Source of the DNA: CAYMAX01 sp964388595
Lineage (GTDB): Bacteria; Bacteroidota; Bacteroidia; Bacteroidales; UBA932
Direction of reading: 5' to 3'
Length of the DNA stretch: 43,926 nucleotides
Assembly: GCA_964388595.1 (NCBI GenBank)
Contig: CAYMAX010000004.1
Coordinates: 1 to 43,926 of the forward strand
The translations under genes were made by a program, and so were the position numbers. Below are positions 14,667-23,477 of this stretch, piece by piece. Position 1 is the first letter of the stretch; each line of letters begins with the position of its first letter. The notes under the pieces are model-generated. The model was not told the DNA's origin, ran no database searches, and saw only the letters and a list, made by a program, of their open reading frames with translations.

Positions 14667-15554
14667 TCAAGAATTTTGGGTAGAAACAACCTCAGGCTTT
14701 ACTTCGGGTGCAGGGGCAGAATTATTAATGGCTTTAACGGGGAAATTGACGGCCACTATCGCTTTGGTAGGACATTCGTCCACGCATTTGTGGCAGAGAC
14801 GGCACTTGGTAAAGTCGATATAGGAAAGATTGTTCTCAACAGTGATGGCTTCGAACTTGCATACTTTCTGACACTTCATACAACCGATACAAGCAGTCGT
14901 GCAAGCTTTGCGTGCCACTGCCCCTTTATCTTTGTTGATGCAGGAGACATATACCCTTCTCCCTTTGATACCCTTGTTGCGAAGCTCTATAACCCCTTTG
15001 GGACAAGCTTTTACACAGGAACCGCAGGCGACGCAGAGTGATTCGTCAACTTCTGGAAGATGGGTGGTGGGATTGATTTTCAGACCGGCGAAAGAACATG
15101 CCCGCTCGCAGTCTCCAAGTCCCAAACATCCATATTTGCAATCGGTATCTCCAGCGTACAGACTGCTCATAGCCTTGCACGAAGAGACACCATCATACTC
15201 ATTGGTCTTGGGCCGATGGTCGCAAGAGCCCTGACAACGCACAACCGCTATCATAGGTTCTTTTTCCTTGACTTCCAGTCCGAGATGGGCAGCAATTTTC
15301 TTCATCACCTCATTGCCTCCCACATTGCAATACTTCCCATCCAAATTGGAAAATTTAACACAATTCTCCGCGAAAGCGCGGCAGCCTGCATAACCGCATC
15401 CGCCACAATTGGCCCCGGGGAGAATAGCTTCTACCTCGTCTATACGAGGATCCTCTTGCACTTTAAACCTCTTGGCAACAACATACAGGATGACTGCCAA
15501 TACAAGTCCGAGCACACTCAGAGTGACTACTGTAAAAATAATGGTGTTGGTCAT
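14667..15554 (-). CDS. rnfB: Rnf complex subunit B (ferredoxin-accepting)
   Basis: 295 residues. One N-terminal membrane helix (~5-27) anchors a cytosolic iron-sulfur domain. CGGCGYAGCRAFAENC (~50-65) is the RnfB signature [4Fe-4S] site; further clusters are seen at CVACGSCVKACPKG, CIGCMKCQKVCKFEA and CRLCHKCVDECPTKA, giving the multi-ferredoxin layout of long RnfB proteins of anaerobes that accept electrons from reduced ferredoxin. The first gene of the rnfBCDGEA set, right after the RseC-like gene with no gap. Order B-C-D-G-E-A is the usual Bacteroidetes one. Confidence 0.97.
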   Translation of the reverse strand: MTNTIIFTVVTLSVLGLVLAVILYVVAKRFKVQEDPRIDEVEAILPGANCGGCGYAGCRAFAENCVKFSNLDGKYCNVGGNEVMKKIAAHLGLEVKEKEPMIAVVRCQGSCDHRPKTNEYDGVSSCKAMSSLYAGDTDCKYGCLGLGDCERACSFAGLKINPTTHLPEVDESLCVACGSCVKACPKGVIELRNKGIKGRRVYVSCINKDKGAVARKACTTACIGCMKCQKVCKFEAITVENNLSYIDFTKCRLCHKCVDECPTKAIVAVNFPVKAINNSAPAPEVKPEVVSTQNS

Positions 15555-15971
15555 TTATAAATTTTCAATAGTAAATACAAAGTCTTTTTCCAATTTACCT
15601 CTGCACAGATAAACGATGAAATAATAGAGCATCACACCCGCAATACCTGCAATACCTGTGACAAGTTCGTTGTGTAACAACTGTGACAAAGTTAGTAATA
15701 ATACCATTAGGATAATCAACGGAATGACATAAGATATCCATACCGCTTTGTAACCCATAGTGCGCTTGAGGATGACATTGACTCTGTCTCCTACGCTATA
15801 ATTGTCTGTCTGCCTACGAGGAAGTTGGATGATTTTCACCTTGCCATCTGCGGCGGAACACATCATCCTGGCATGGCAGGAAGCACATGCTGACTCAGAG
15901 AGTATTTCTACTGAGATAGTATCGGCTGATATATCGACCACTTTCCCAATGTGTGAAATACTGTCGTTCAT
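15555..15971 (-). CDS. RseC/MucC-family protein (SoxR-reducing system)
   Basis: 138 residues. The N-terminal part contains C-x2-C-x5-C (CASCHARMMC), a Cys motif of the family, followed by a short basic loop and two hydrophobic helices (~75-95 and 100-122), GYKAVWISYVIPLIILM being typical. RseC works with Rnf/Rsx in reducing SoxR in E. coli and commonly precedes rnfB in Bacteroidetes. Its role here is more likely connected to Rnf assembly or redox control. The stop abuts rnfB; the start overlaps the DUF3108 gene by four bases. Confidence 0.88.
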   Translation of the reverse strand: MNDSISHIGKVVDISADTISVEILSESACASCHARMMCSAADGKVKIIQLPRRQTDNYSVGDRVNVILKRTMGYKAVWISYVIPLIILMVLLLTLSQLLHNELVTGIAGIAGVMLYYFIVYLCRGKLEKDFVFTIENL

Positions 15972-16768
15972 TTTTTAACTATTTGACTTGAAATGGGATA
16001 TTTATTGTGCTCGCAGGAAGAAAGACGACCTACCACTGAACCTACCAGGATGGGAGATTCGAAGAGAAGTGGTATCTTATTGCCATCGTCAGTTACCCAT
16101 ATTATCATCTCCTGTTTACCTGTAAACACCTCTCCTGCCACCACTTTGGCAGCGAACTTCAAAGTGTTGAAGGAACCGAGTTTCGGGATTCTTTTCTTTT
16201 CCTTGCCGATATACCTGAAGTAGATATCGAACATCTCGTCATCAATCACGAAAGAGAGAGGGACATTGACTCCGCGTTCCACTTTCTCAAAATCTATGTT
16301 GCGGGCATTGTAGAAAAGAGTGAGCAGGTCAAAAGTGTCACCCCTACCCGGCAAAATAGTATCTTTCACATTGTCATTCATCCTGATTACTTTTGCTGAG
16401 ATGCTGTTATCAGTCTGACTCCAGTGATAAAAATTCTGAATAGTATATTTCCCTTCGTAAATGTCGCGATGAAAGAAGGTGGGACGGATGGAATCAGAAT
16501 AAAATCTCGACTCATACAGATCTCTGACCTTGAAAAAAGAATCCCAAAATTTGAATGTGCTTCCCACTGCTTTGGCATGAAGCAACTCTCTCTGTCCGTT
16601 ATCATTGACCTGATAGAGATTGACCACTGCCTTGCCAACGTCAGTCCTGATACCTAGACATTTGTACTGAATGACATAAGATAGTTTCTCCCCGGGCAAG
16701 AAAGCATTCTGAGCATTCAGACTGCCAAATGCCACCATGCACAAAAGGAAGAAAAGCATTCTTTTCAT
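15968..16768 (-). CDS. DUF3108 domain protein, exported
   Basis: 266 residues from ATG 16768 (a GTG at 16777 is possible). MKRMLFFLLCMVAFGSLNAQ is a clear signal peptide with cleavage after the Ala-Gln region. The mature part, mostly beta-strand (FLPGEKLSYVIQYKC near its start, IWVTDDGNKIPLLFES near its end), matches DUF3108 proteins, which are periplasmic and of unknown role. It is placed between dnaB (six-base gap to the ORF end) and the RseC gene, within the large operon. Confidence 0.85.
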   Translation of the reverse strand: MKRMLFFLLCMVAFGSLNAQNAFLPGEKLSYVIQYKCLGIRTDVGKAVVNLYQVNDNGQRELLHAKAVGSTFKFWDSFFKVRDLYESRFYSDSIRPTFFHRDIYEGKYTIQNFYHWSQTDNSISAKVIRMNDNVKDTILPGRGDTFDLLTLFYNARNIDFEKVERGVNVPLSFVIDDEMFDIYFRYIGKEKKRIPKLGSFNTLKFAAKVVAGEVFTGKQEMIIWVTDDGNKIPLLFESPILVGSVVGRLSSCEHNKYPISSQIVKK

Positions 16769-16783
16769 CTCGAGCACGACTTT

Positions 16784-18268
16784 TTAAAATGAAGATGGAT
16801 CGAAATCGGTAGAAGCATTCATTCGCGACTCCGTCTCCTGATGGTCGACATCATAGAGACTGTCTGAATAATTGACCTCGTCGTCATCATAGAACTTGGC
16901 TTCGTTGGCTCTGAAGCGCATCCTGATGTCACCGGTAGAACCATTACGATGCTTCGCAATGATTATCTCTGCCAGACCTTGAGTGGTAGTATCTTCCTGC
17001 AGTCCGTAATACTCTGGACGGTGGATGAACAGAACAATATCTGCATCCTGCTCTATGGCTCCCGACTCACGCAAGTCACTAAGCTGCGGACGTCTGTTGC
17101 CGCCTCTTGTCTCTACTGCACGTGAAAGCTGAGAGAGTGCAATAATCGGAATCTCAAGCTCTTTGGCCACTGCCTTCAGAGAACGGGAGATAGCTGCTAC
17201 TTCCTGCTCCCTCATCCCCTGCATCCCCGGAGGGCCTGTCATAAGCTGCAGGTAGTCTATCACTATCATCTCCACTTTGGCAGTTCTGCGCAATTTACGC
17301 GCTTTGGCTCTGAATTCTGTGATGGAAAGAGAAGGGGTATCGTCTATGTAAAGAGGAGACTTGGTGAGGTCGTTGATCCTCTCGTTGAGCTGCACCCATT
17401 CGTGGTCAGCCATCTTCTTACCGCCGCGAATCTTTTCGGAGGAAAGACCTGTCTCGGATACCAGCAATCTTCTGGCCAATTGGAGAGAAGACATTTCCAA
17501 AGAGAAGAAAGCTACCGGAATATGATGGTCGACAGCCATATTTCTGGCCATCGTGAGGACAAATGCAGTCTTACCCATGGCAGGACGGGCAGCCACAATG
17601 ATGAGGTCCGACTTCTGCCAGCCAAGAGTGATTTTATCTATGCCTGTATACCCCGAAGGCACTCCGCTGAGTCCGTCTTCTCTCTCTTTGTAAGACTCCA
17701 TCTCGGCGATAGTATTCTTTATGACATCCTGGATGGGCTGAGTCTCACGCTTCATGTTTTTCTCCGAAAGGGAGAAAAGCTTCTCCTGTGCATCTTCAAG
17801 CAGGACATCTACAGGGATGGAATCGTCAAACGAATCTCTCTGCACATTGTTGGATATGGTAATGAGTTCTCTCTGAATATATTTCTGAAGAAGTATCTTG
17901 GTGTGATATTCGATGTGTGCTGCAGCTCCTATCTTGGAAGTCAGCTGGCTGAGATAGAACGGTCCCCCTATCTCTTCGAGAGAATTGGTCTTCTTGAGCT
18001 CTTCAGCCACAGTGAATATATCTATCGAATTGTGTGAAGTGAAAAGAGACTTGATAGCATCAAAAATCCTCTTGTTTGTCTCCTTATAGAAACATTCTGT
18101 CATCAGGGACTCCATCACATCGGGCACCACAGAAGGTTCGAGCAGCATAGCGCCAAGCACTGCTTCTTCAATATCCAATGCCTGAGGGGGCACTTTCCCC
18201 ATATCCAGGCCGATAGTATCTATTTTCTTGTCGCGAGATGGCGACTGGTTGTATGTGTTTTTTGCCAT
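16784..18268 (-). CDS. dnaB: Replicative DNA helicase
   Basis: 494 residues. DnaB is the hexameric 5'-3' helicase at the replication fork. An N-terminal primase-binding domain (~30-135) precedes the RecA-like motor. Walker A is ARPAMGKT (~227-234); the Walker B region VEMIVIDYLQLM and the DnaB signature SQLSRAVETRGG...PQLSDLRESGAIEQDAD are intact, followed by the arginine finger region KHRNGSTG. No intein is present. It is the first gene of the leftward operon with a TACTTTTG box just ahead of its start, so replication helicase and Rnf genes probably share a transcript. Confidence 0.98.
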   Translation of the reverse strand: MAKNTYNQSPSRDKKIDTIGLDMGKVPPQALDIEEAVLGAMLLEPSVVPDVMESLMTECFYKETNKRIFDAIKSLFTSHNSIDIFTVAEELKKTNSLEEIGGPFYLSQLTSKIGAAAHIEYHTKILLQKYIQRELITISNNVQRDSFDDSIPVDVLLEDAQEKLFSLSEKNMKRETQPIQDVIKNTIAEMESYKEREDGLSGVPSGYTGIDKITLGWQKSDLIIVAARPAMGKTAFVLTMARNMAVDHHIPVAFFSLEMSSLQLARRLLVSETGLSSEKIRGGKKMADHEWVQLNERINDLTKSPLYIDDTPSLSITEFRAKARKLRRTAKVEMIVIDYLQLMTGPPGMQGMREQEVAAISRSLKAVAKELEIPIIALSQLSRAVETRGGNRRPQLSDLRESGAIEQDADIVLFIHRPEYYGLQEDTTTQGLAEIIIAKHRNGSTGDIRMRFRANEAKFYDDDEVNYSDSLYDVDHQETESRMNASTDFDPSSF

Positions 18269-18275
18269 TTGACCC

Positions 18276-18283
18276 CAAAAGTA
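18276..18283 (-). promoter_or_regulatory. -7 box for the dnaB-rnf operon
   Basis: TACTTTTG on the minus strand, eight bases before the dnaB start codon, matches TAnnTTTG. Being so close, it would yield a leaderless or nearly leaderless message. No convincing -33 box is visible. Confidence 0.4.
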
Positions 18284-18322
18284 ATCAATTCTTGTCTAAC
18301 TGAATAATCGATTTGTCAACAT

Positions 18323-19522
18323 TCATTCCACGAGTTTATCAACAGCCCTGAGAATGGCAGCTGTGGCCATTTCTATCTCATGGTCGGTGATACACAGAGG
18401 GGGAGCTATGCGGAAAGATGTAGGATTGAAAAGAAAAGAATCGTTGATAACACCCTCGGACAACAACAGAGAAGTAATCCTGGAAGCATAGTCTTCTCTT
18501 CCGAGGTCTACTGCCATCAAAAGCCCCGAATGTCTGATTTCCTTAATGAGGGGATGGGACTCCAATGCTGCAATGAAAAGCTGCGCCTTGCGCTCCACCT
18601 GCGATATCCAATCCTCACGCAGCAACACTTGAAGCGATGCGAGAGCGGCAGCACAGCAGACCGGATGTCCTCCGAATGTATTGATATGCCCCAGCGGGGG
18701 ATGGTCCATAAAAGCATCGAGGTGCTCTTTGGAAGAGACTACTGCACCCAGCGGCATACCCCCTCCCAGTGCTTTGGCCAAAGAGATGATGTCGGGGAGT
18801 ACGTTATATTTCATAAAGGCAAAGAGTGAGCCTGTCCTGCCAAATCCTGTCTGCACTTCGTCAAATATGAGCATTGCGCCGGTGTCAGTGCAGCGTTGTC
18901 TCAGGGCCTGGAGATAATTGTTTTTCGGAACGATGACCCCGGCTTCTCCCTGCACGGGTTCTACTATCACGCACGCGGTCTTCTCGGTGATGAAGTTAAG
19001 GTCTTCCTCGCTGTTAAATCTGATATGTCTCACTTCGGGAAGCAGTGGACGAAATGCACTTTTGTAAAATTCTCCTCCCATCACACTCATAGAACCATGA
19101 GTGGAACCATGATAGGCATTGATGCACCCTATCATCTCTCTTCTTCCTGTCCATCTTTTGGCGAGTTTTAAAGCCACCTCATTGGCCTCTGTACCGCTAT
19201 TGACATAATAAACGCAGTTCAATGAAGGGGGGAGCAGGGATGTGAGCAGTTGGGCATGAAGCACTTGCGGAGATTGTATCATCTCTCCGTACACCATGGT
19301 ATGAAAATAATTCTCCGCCTGCTCCTTCACAGCATCTATCACTTCCCGCCTGCCGTGACCGACATTGCTCACTGCCACTCCCGACACCAGGTCGATATAA
19401 CGCTTCTCTCCGTCATACAAAAAAACACCATCCGCCCTGTCCACTTTTATGCCCAAGGGGGATGGTGATGTCTGACCTACGTGTTGGAAGAATAGATCCT
19501 TTAAATTATTGTTCTTTTTCAA
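18323..19522 (-). CDS. Class III PLP-dependent aminotransferase (acetylornithine/ornithine-type)
   Basis: 399 residues. The class III signature is present: NSGTEANEVALKLAKRWTG (~108-126), an FDEVQTGFGRTG segment (~220-231) and the PLP-lysine in SLAKALGGGMPLGA (~249-262). Overall it is closest in look to ArgD/RocD-type enzymes, which transfer the delta-amino group of ornithine or N-acetylornithine to 2-oxoglutarate. No other arginine genes are adjacent, so the substrate is uncertain; it could also act on lysine or 4-aminobutyrate. Its start overlaps the zinc-ribbon gene by 17 bases, making it the last gene of that operon. Confidence 0.9.
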   Translation of the reverse strand: MKKNNNLKDLFFQHVGQTSPSPLGIKVDRADGVFLYDGEKRYIDLVSGVAVSNVGHGRREVIDAVKEQAENYFHTMVYGEMIQSPQVLHAQLLTSLLPPSLNCVYYVNSGTEANEVALKLAKRWTGRREMIGCINAYHGSTHGSMSVMGGEFYKSAFRPLLPEVRHIRFNSEEDLNFITEKTACVIVEPVQGEAGVIVPKNNYLQALRQRCTDTGAMLIFDEVQTGFGRTGSLFAFMKYNVLPDIISLAKALGGGMPLGAVVSSKEHLDAFMDHPPLGHINTFGGHPVCCAAALASLQVLLREDWISQVERKAQLFIAALESHPLIKEIRHSGLLMAVDLGREDYASRITSLLLSEGVINDSFLFNPTSFRIAPPLCITDHEIEMATAAILRAVDKLVE

Positions 19523-20327
19523 ATTCTGAACTTACAAGAATACGTCCGCAATATTCGCATACAATGATTTTCTTATTCATTGCAATATCCAACTGCCTCT
19601 GAGGGGGAATCTTATTGAAACATCCGCCGCAGGCATCTCTTTTGACAGTAACGACTGCAAGGTGATTGTGAGCATTGGCACGAACTTTATTATAGGCTGC
19701 AAGCATTCTCTCATCTACCCCTTTCTCAAGTTCTTTCAAGTTGCGGACAAGAATCTCTTCCTCTTTGGATGTCTCCTCAACTATCGATACCAATTCTTTT
19801 TTCTTGTTGTCAAGATCTATCAGACGACCTGCAAGCTCTTCTTTGGCTGCATCTACAGCAGCTTTCTTCTCTGTGATAAGTGCAGAACTGTCTCTGATTT
19901 TCTTTTCGGCACATTCCTGGTCAAGTATCTGATTTTCAATCTCTTTGGAAAGGGAATCGTATTCACGGTTGTTCTTTACATTGCCGCGCTGCTCTTCGTA
20001 TTTGGTCTGAGCTTCTTTGGCTGTATCAAGAGCAATTTTTTGCTGAGCCACAAATTTGTCAATCTCCTTGATGTCACTCTGAATATTGGTGATACGGGTC
20101 TTCAATCCAGCTACTTCATCTTCAAGGTCCTTTACTTCTTCCGGAAGTTCACCGCGCAATAGATGAATCTTGTCTATCTTAGTATCTGCCTGCTGGATAA
20201 GGTATAGAGTATGGAGTTTGCTTTCCATACTTATGTCTGAGTCGCTGAGATTCTTTGACAGTGACATAAATGTCTCTCTCTTGTCGATGGGAGTCTCTAT
20301 TTTTTTTGTTTTCTTCGTTGTTGCCAT
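19506..20327 (-). CDS. Coiled-coil zinc-ribbon protein (CT398-like)
   Basis: 273 residues. A long helical hairpin (about 30-205, heptad-rich with many K/E) is followed by a C4 zinc ribbon CGGC...CEYC (~233-262). This is the layout of the CT398/zf-RING_7 family, thought to bind nucleic acid or the sigma54/secretion machinery in Chlamydia; function elsewhere is unknown. The N-terminal start MATTKKTKKIE is basic. In Bacteroidetes the gene commonly follows a NIF3-like gene, as here (three-base gap), and the pair may act together. Confidence 0.88.
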   Translation of the reverse strand: MATTKKTKKIETPIDKRETFMSLSKNLSDSDISMESKLHTLYLIQQADTKIDKIHLLRGELPEEVKDLEDEVAGLKTRITNIQSDIKEIDKFVAQQKIALDTAKEAQTKYEEQRGNVKNNREYDSLSKEIENQILDQECAEKKIRDSSALITEKKAAVDAAKEELAGRLIDLDNKKKELVSIVEETSKEEEILVRNLKELEKGVDERMLAAYNKVRANAHNHLAVVTVKRDACGGCFNKIPPQRQLDIAMNKKIIVCEYCGRILVSSEFEKEQ

Positions 20328-20330
20328 ATC

Positions 20331-21104
20331 TTAATAGTAAAAAACCGGATTAATATTCTTTTTTGCAATTTGGACGGCAAAGGTAGGAATTTTTTCTCTA
20401 ACAATGTCATAGATAGTTTTCACAATATCTATTTCACTCTCATAATGACCTATGTCCACTATCATAAAGTCGTCATTGCAATAGAAATCGTGATATGAGA
20501 TGTCTGCACTTATGTAAGCATCAGCTTTCTCAGTCAGAGCGATGTCTATCAATGAACGTCCGCTGCCACCACACATGGCGACTCTGCCAACAGGTCTGTC
20601 GATGGGATGAGAACTACGTAAAGTCTTGAGGGAAAAGGCCTCTTTTACCATTTTCAGAAAAGTCTCGGCATCCACAGGATGTGGGAGAGTGCCTATCGCT
20701 CCGAGCCCGCAACCATTCACATCTCTGTCAAGTACTTTGACATCCTGAAGAGAGAGACGGCGAGCCATCTGCCCGCTCACTCCTCCTATCACTTTGTCCA
20801 TATTGGTGTGACAGCTGTATATCACAATGCCATTTTTAATGGCGGCTATTATCGCCCTGCCCACCATATCTGAAGAAGATATTTTACTGATACCGCCGAA
20901 GATGAGAGGATGATGGGTGATAATCATATCTGCTCCCTCAGCGACAGCCTGCTGCACCAATGAAGGAGTGCAGTCAAACCCTATCATCAGGGAATGTACT
21001 TCCTGAGCGGGGTCTCCGATACAAAAACCGGAATTGTCCCAACTCTCCTGCAGCGCAATGGGGGCAAATTGTTCGATAACCGAAGCGATGTCTGATGCTT
21101 TCAT
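20331..21104 (-). CDS. NIF3-like dinuclear metal protein (GTP cyclohydrolase I type 2 family)
   Basis: 257 residues, the short form without the ~100-residue PII-like insert many Bacteroidetes homologues have. Metal ligands are visible: ITHHPLIFGG (~60-69), SCHTNMD near 97-103 and HYESEID (~216-222), which bind two metal ions in this toroid-forming family. The biochemical role is not firmly known despite the GTP cyclohydrolase name. The start overlaps the MerR-like gene by four bases. Confidence 0.92.
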   Translation of the reverse strand: MKASDIASVIEQFAPIALQESWDNSGFCIGDPAQEVHSLMIGFDCTPSLVQQAVAEGADMIITHHPLIFGGISKISSSDMVGRAIIAAIKNGIVIYSCHTNMDKVIGGVSGQMARRLSLQDVKVLDRDVNGCGLGAIGTLPHPVDAETFLKMVKEAFSLKTLRSSHPIDRPVGRVAMCGGSGRSLIDIALTEKADAYISADISYHDFYCNDDFMIVDIGHYESEIDIVKTIYDIVREKIPTFAVQIAKKNINPVFYY

Positions 21105-21445
21105 TCGCTGAGCGATTTGGAAATATCAAGTAAAGTCTCTTTGATGCCTCTCAGTCTGTCGACCACCTCAACTCTGTTGTCAAGTCCCTCTCTGTTGTTC
21201 TTGATTCTTTCCAATGCTCCCTCGAGAGTCATACCGCGCTCTTTTACCAGATGATGTATCAGTCGAAGATTTTCGACATCCTTGGCAGTGTATCTCCTGT
21301 TGCCTTTTCTGTTCCTTTCAGGTTTGACAATTTCTGAAAATTTGTCAGACCAAAACCTGATACAAGAAGTATTCTCGTCAAGCATCTCAGCTACTTCACC
21401 TATGGTGTAGTAAAGTTTTTCGATAGTAGTCTCTTTGTATGGCAT
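21101..21445 (-). CDS. MerR-family transcriptional regulator
   Basis: 114 residues. The N-terminal MerR winged helix reads YYTIGEVAEMLDENTSCIRFW...NRKGNRRYTAKDVENLRLI (residues ~11-57), followed by a short coiled-coil dimerisation helix and no metal- or ligand-binding domain. This small type is common in Bacteroidetes next to M23 peptidase genes; targets are unknown. It lies 11 bases downstream of an M23 gene and overlaps the NIF3-like gene, so it is part of the operon rather than a separate regulator unit. Confidence 0.9.
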   Translation of the reverse strand: MPYKETTIEKLYYTIGEVAEMLDENTSCIRFWSDKFSEIVKPERNRKGNRRYTAKDVENLRLIHHLVKERGMTLEGALERIKNNREGLDNRVEVVDRLRGIKETLLDISKSLSE

Positions 21446-21456
21446 AATATTAATAT

Positions 21457-22413
21457 TTAATCAAGTGATTGTCCTGTATTTACTGCTATTCGTATAGTCT
21501 CTCTTGTCTGGTCCGGTGTCATCTCAGCGAAGAAATAATTAATCGGGTCCATATTGCGTCCGTTGAGCAACACTTCATAATGGAGATGAGGTGCAAAAGA
21601 AGTACCACTGCTGCCCACCCTTGCGATTTTGTCTTTTTGTTTAATCTTCTGTCCTCTTTTGACATAAATATCGCCAAGATGTGAGTAAGTGGTCACATAC
21701 CCGTTGTTATGATCTATCGTGATACGATTGCCATATTCCTTTTTTGATTTGGCCACATCGATAATCACTCCGCTGCCTGCTGCCAGGACATCGGTCCCCA
21801 ACGGCATTACCAAATCGACTCCGCTATGCATTACTACTTTTTTATAAAACGGATGCATTTTCCTACCCATTGAAGCCCCCATACGTACTGATGTGAAATC
21901 TGCAACAGGGACGATGGATGGGATGTATGGATTGGTTGTCAGGTCTTTGGAAAGGGTGTCTGTAATCTCAGCTATCAACTCATCACAATACTTGACTTTA
22001 CGGAATACACTCTGAAGTCTGAGATTAGTGGCGGCAATAATCTCTTTGCCATAGGTGCTGTCTCTGTGATAATAAGCAGACGAATCGGCAAAATCAGTGG
22101 TAAGGATGGGTGGGGCAGAATTGAAAATAGAACTGTAAATCTCTCTGTCTCTTTCCTGAAGGTCACTGACTACATTTTCAAGTCTTTCCACCTGACTGTT
22201 GAGTCCTTCATATTCACTCTCTATCGCTTTATTCTCAGTAATTATCTTTTTCTCCTCTTCTGTATTGATGAAAAGTGAAAAGAAAGCGTAATAAAGAAGA
22301 GAGAGACCGAGACTTATCACCAAGAGGCGGGCAACCAATTTGACATAATGGCCAAATGAGGGTTTTTCCTCTACAAAATCGAGTTTGTCTTTATCGTATC
22401 TGAGCTTGCGCAT
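21457..22413 (-). CDS. M23 peptidase (LytM-type), membrane anchored
   Basis: 318 residues. A cytoplasmic N-tail, one membrane helix (~27-49), a coiled coil (~53-85) and a C-terminal M23 domain. The metal ligands are present: MHSGVDLVMP (H-x3-D) near 190 and HLHYEV (H-x-H) near 277, so it should be an active peptidoglycan endopeptidase acting on cell-wall cross-bridges or be an activator-like LytM factor. Three bases separate it from the next M23 gene upstream; the two are paralogues with the same layout, suggesting tandem duplication. Confidence 0.93.
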   Translation of the reverse strand: MRKLRYDKDKLDFVEEKPSFGHYVKLVARLLVISLGLSLLYYAFFSLFINTEEEKKIITENKAIESEYEGLNSQVERLENVVSDLQERDREIYSSIFNSAPPILTTDFADSSAYYHRDSTYGKEIIAATNLRLQSVFRKVKYCDELIAEITDTLSKDLTTNPYIPSIVPVADFTSVRMGASMGRKMHPFYKKVVMHSGVDLVMPLGTDVLAAGSGVIIDVAKSKKEYGNRITIDHNNGYVTTYSHLGDIYVKRGQKIKQKDKIARVGSSGTSFAPHLHYEVLLNGRNMDPINYFFAEMTPDQTRETIRIAVNTGQSLD

Positions 22414-22416
22414 CTC

Positions 22417-23388
22417 CTAAATATGAGAATTACTACGTGGCTTTATGATGGAAGCATAATCCTCTGAAGAGATGTCGTTGTTGAAATAATAGATAGGATT
22501 CACAGGGTGATCTCTGAATATCACCTCATAATGAAGATGAGTACCACTTGAACGTCCCGAATTGCCCATTTCCCCTATCTGCTCTCCCCTGACCACTTTC
22601 TGACCTTCTGCCACCAACATTCCTTTGAGGTGGGCATAACGGGTCTTATAACCGAAGCCGTGGTCCACTACGATGAAATTGCCATATCCGAAGAAATCAT
22701 ATCCGACTTTTTTGACAACGCCATTGCCTGTAACGAAAACCGGCTCACCTGAAATACCTGACATATCCATACCTGAATGCATCCTGTGGGTGCGATGATC
22801 TATCGGGTCAATCCTGTATCCGAAAGGGGAAGAATATCTGACGTTTTCCCTTATGACGGGAAGGATGGTGGGGATAGAGAGAGCCATCTCCCCTGCTTTT
22901 TGTGAGAGAATGGTAACATCATCCAGAGATTTGGACTGGACGTAAGCTTTTTTATAGAGAATGTTTATCCTTTGGGCAGTAGAGGTGAGTACTCCTGAGA
23001 AATCTCTGTCTTTGAGGGTGGAGAATCTTTCTGTACCACCATATCCGGCATTTCTTATATCTGATGATATCTCTTCCATACCGAAAATGCTGCGATAGAC
23101 CATATCGTCTCTGATTTGAAGCTCATCGAGAATATCGCCACTCTTTTCGTAGCGGGTTTTCAACAACTCGAGTCTGGAGTGTAATTCATCAGATTGCTTC
23201 CTGAGAATCAGATGTTTGGGAGTCTCAAGTCCAAAAACATATGTATAAAGGAAAAAATAGAAACCGAAAGCGAGAAAACTGCCTATGACACCAAGCACTG
23301 TCTTGAAGAATTTGGCAGAAAGAGGAGTCTTATGCTGCTCGTAATTAAGGGTTTCTCTATTAAATCTATACTTTCTGTCTCGAGACAT
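22417..23388 (-). CDS. M23 peptidase (LytM-type), membrane anchored
   Basis: 323 residues, paralogue of the next gene. N-terminal membrane helix (~28-50), helical stretch (~60-90) and C-terminal M23 domain with MHSGMDMSG (H-x3-D, ~213) and HLHYEV (H-x-H, ~291); ligands intact. Expected in the periplasm, tethered to the inner membrane, cutting peptidoglycan during growth or division. It is the first gene of the leftward operon and is divergent from alaS; a TAAATTTG box lies 29 bases upstream. Confidence 0.93.
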   Translation of the reverse strand: MSRDRKYRFNRETLNYEQHKTPLSAKFFKTVLGVIGSFLAFGFYFFLYTYVFGLETPKHLILRKQSDELHSRLELLKTRYEKSGDILDELQIRDDMVYRSIFGMEEISSDIRNAGYGGTERFSTLKDRDFSGVLTSTAQRINILYKKAYVQSKSLDDVTILSQKAGEMALSIPTILPVIRENVRYSSPFGYRIDPIDHRTHRMHSGMDMSGISGEPVFVTGNGVVKKVGYDFFGYGNFIVVDHGFGYKTRYAHLKGMLVAEGQKVVRGEQIGEMGNSGRSSGTHLHYEVIFRDHPVNPIYYFNNDISSEDYASIIKPRSNSHI

Positions 23389-23416
23389 CTGTAGGACTTT
23401 AAAATTAAAGTAATCG

Positions 23417-23452
23417 CAAATTTACATATTTTTAATAAAAAACCTACTTTTG
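23417..23452. promoter_or_regulatory. Divergent promoter region M23 peptidase / alaS
   Basis: Plus strand: TTTA (23421-23424), 20 bp, TACTTTTG (23445-23452), 25 bp before alaS. Minus strand: TAAATTTG (23424-23417) 29 bp before the M23 gene. The minus -7 box overlaps the plus -33 element, so the two promoters should exclude each other. Confidence 0.5.
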
Positions 23453-23477
23453 CATTTAATTACTTTCGTTCATTAGT

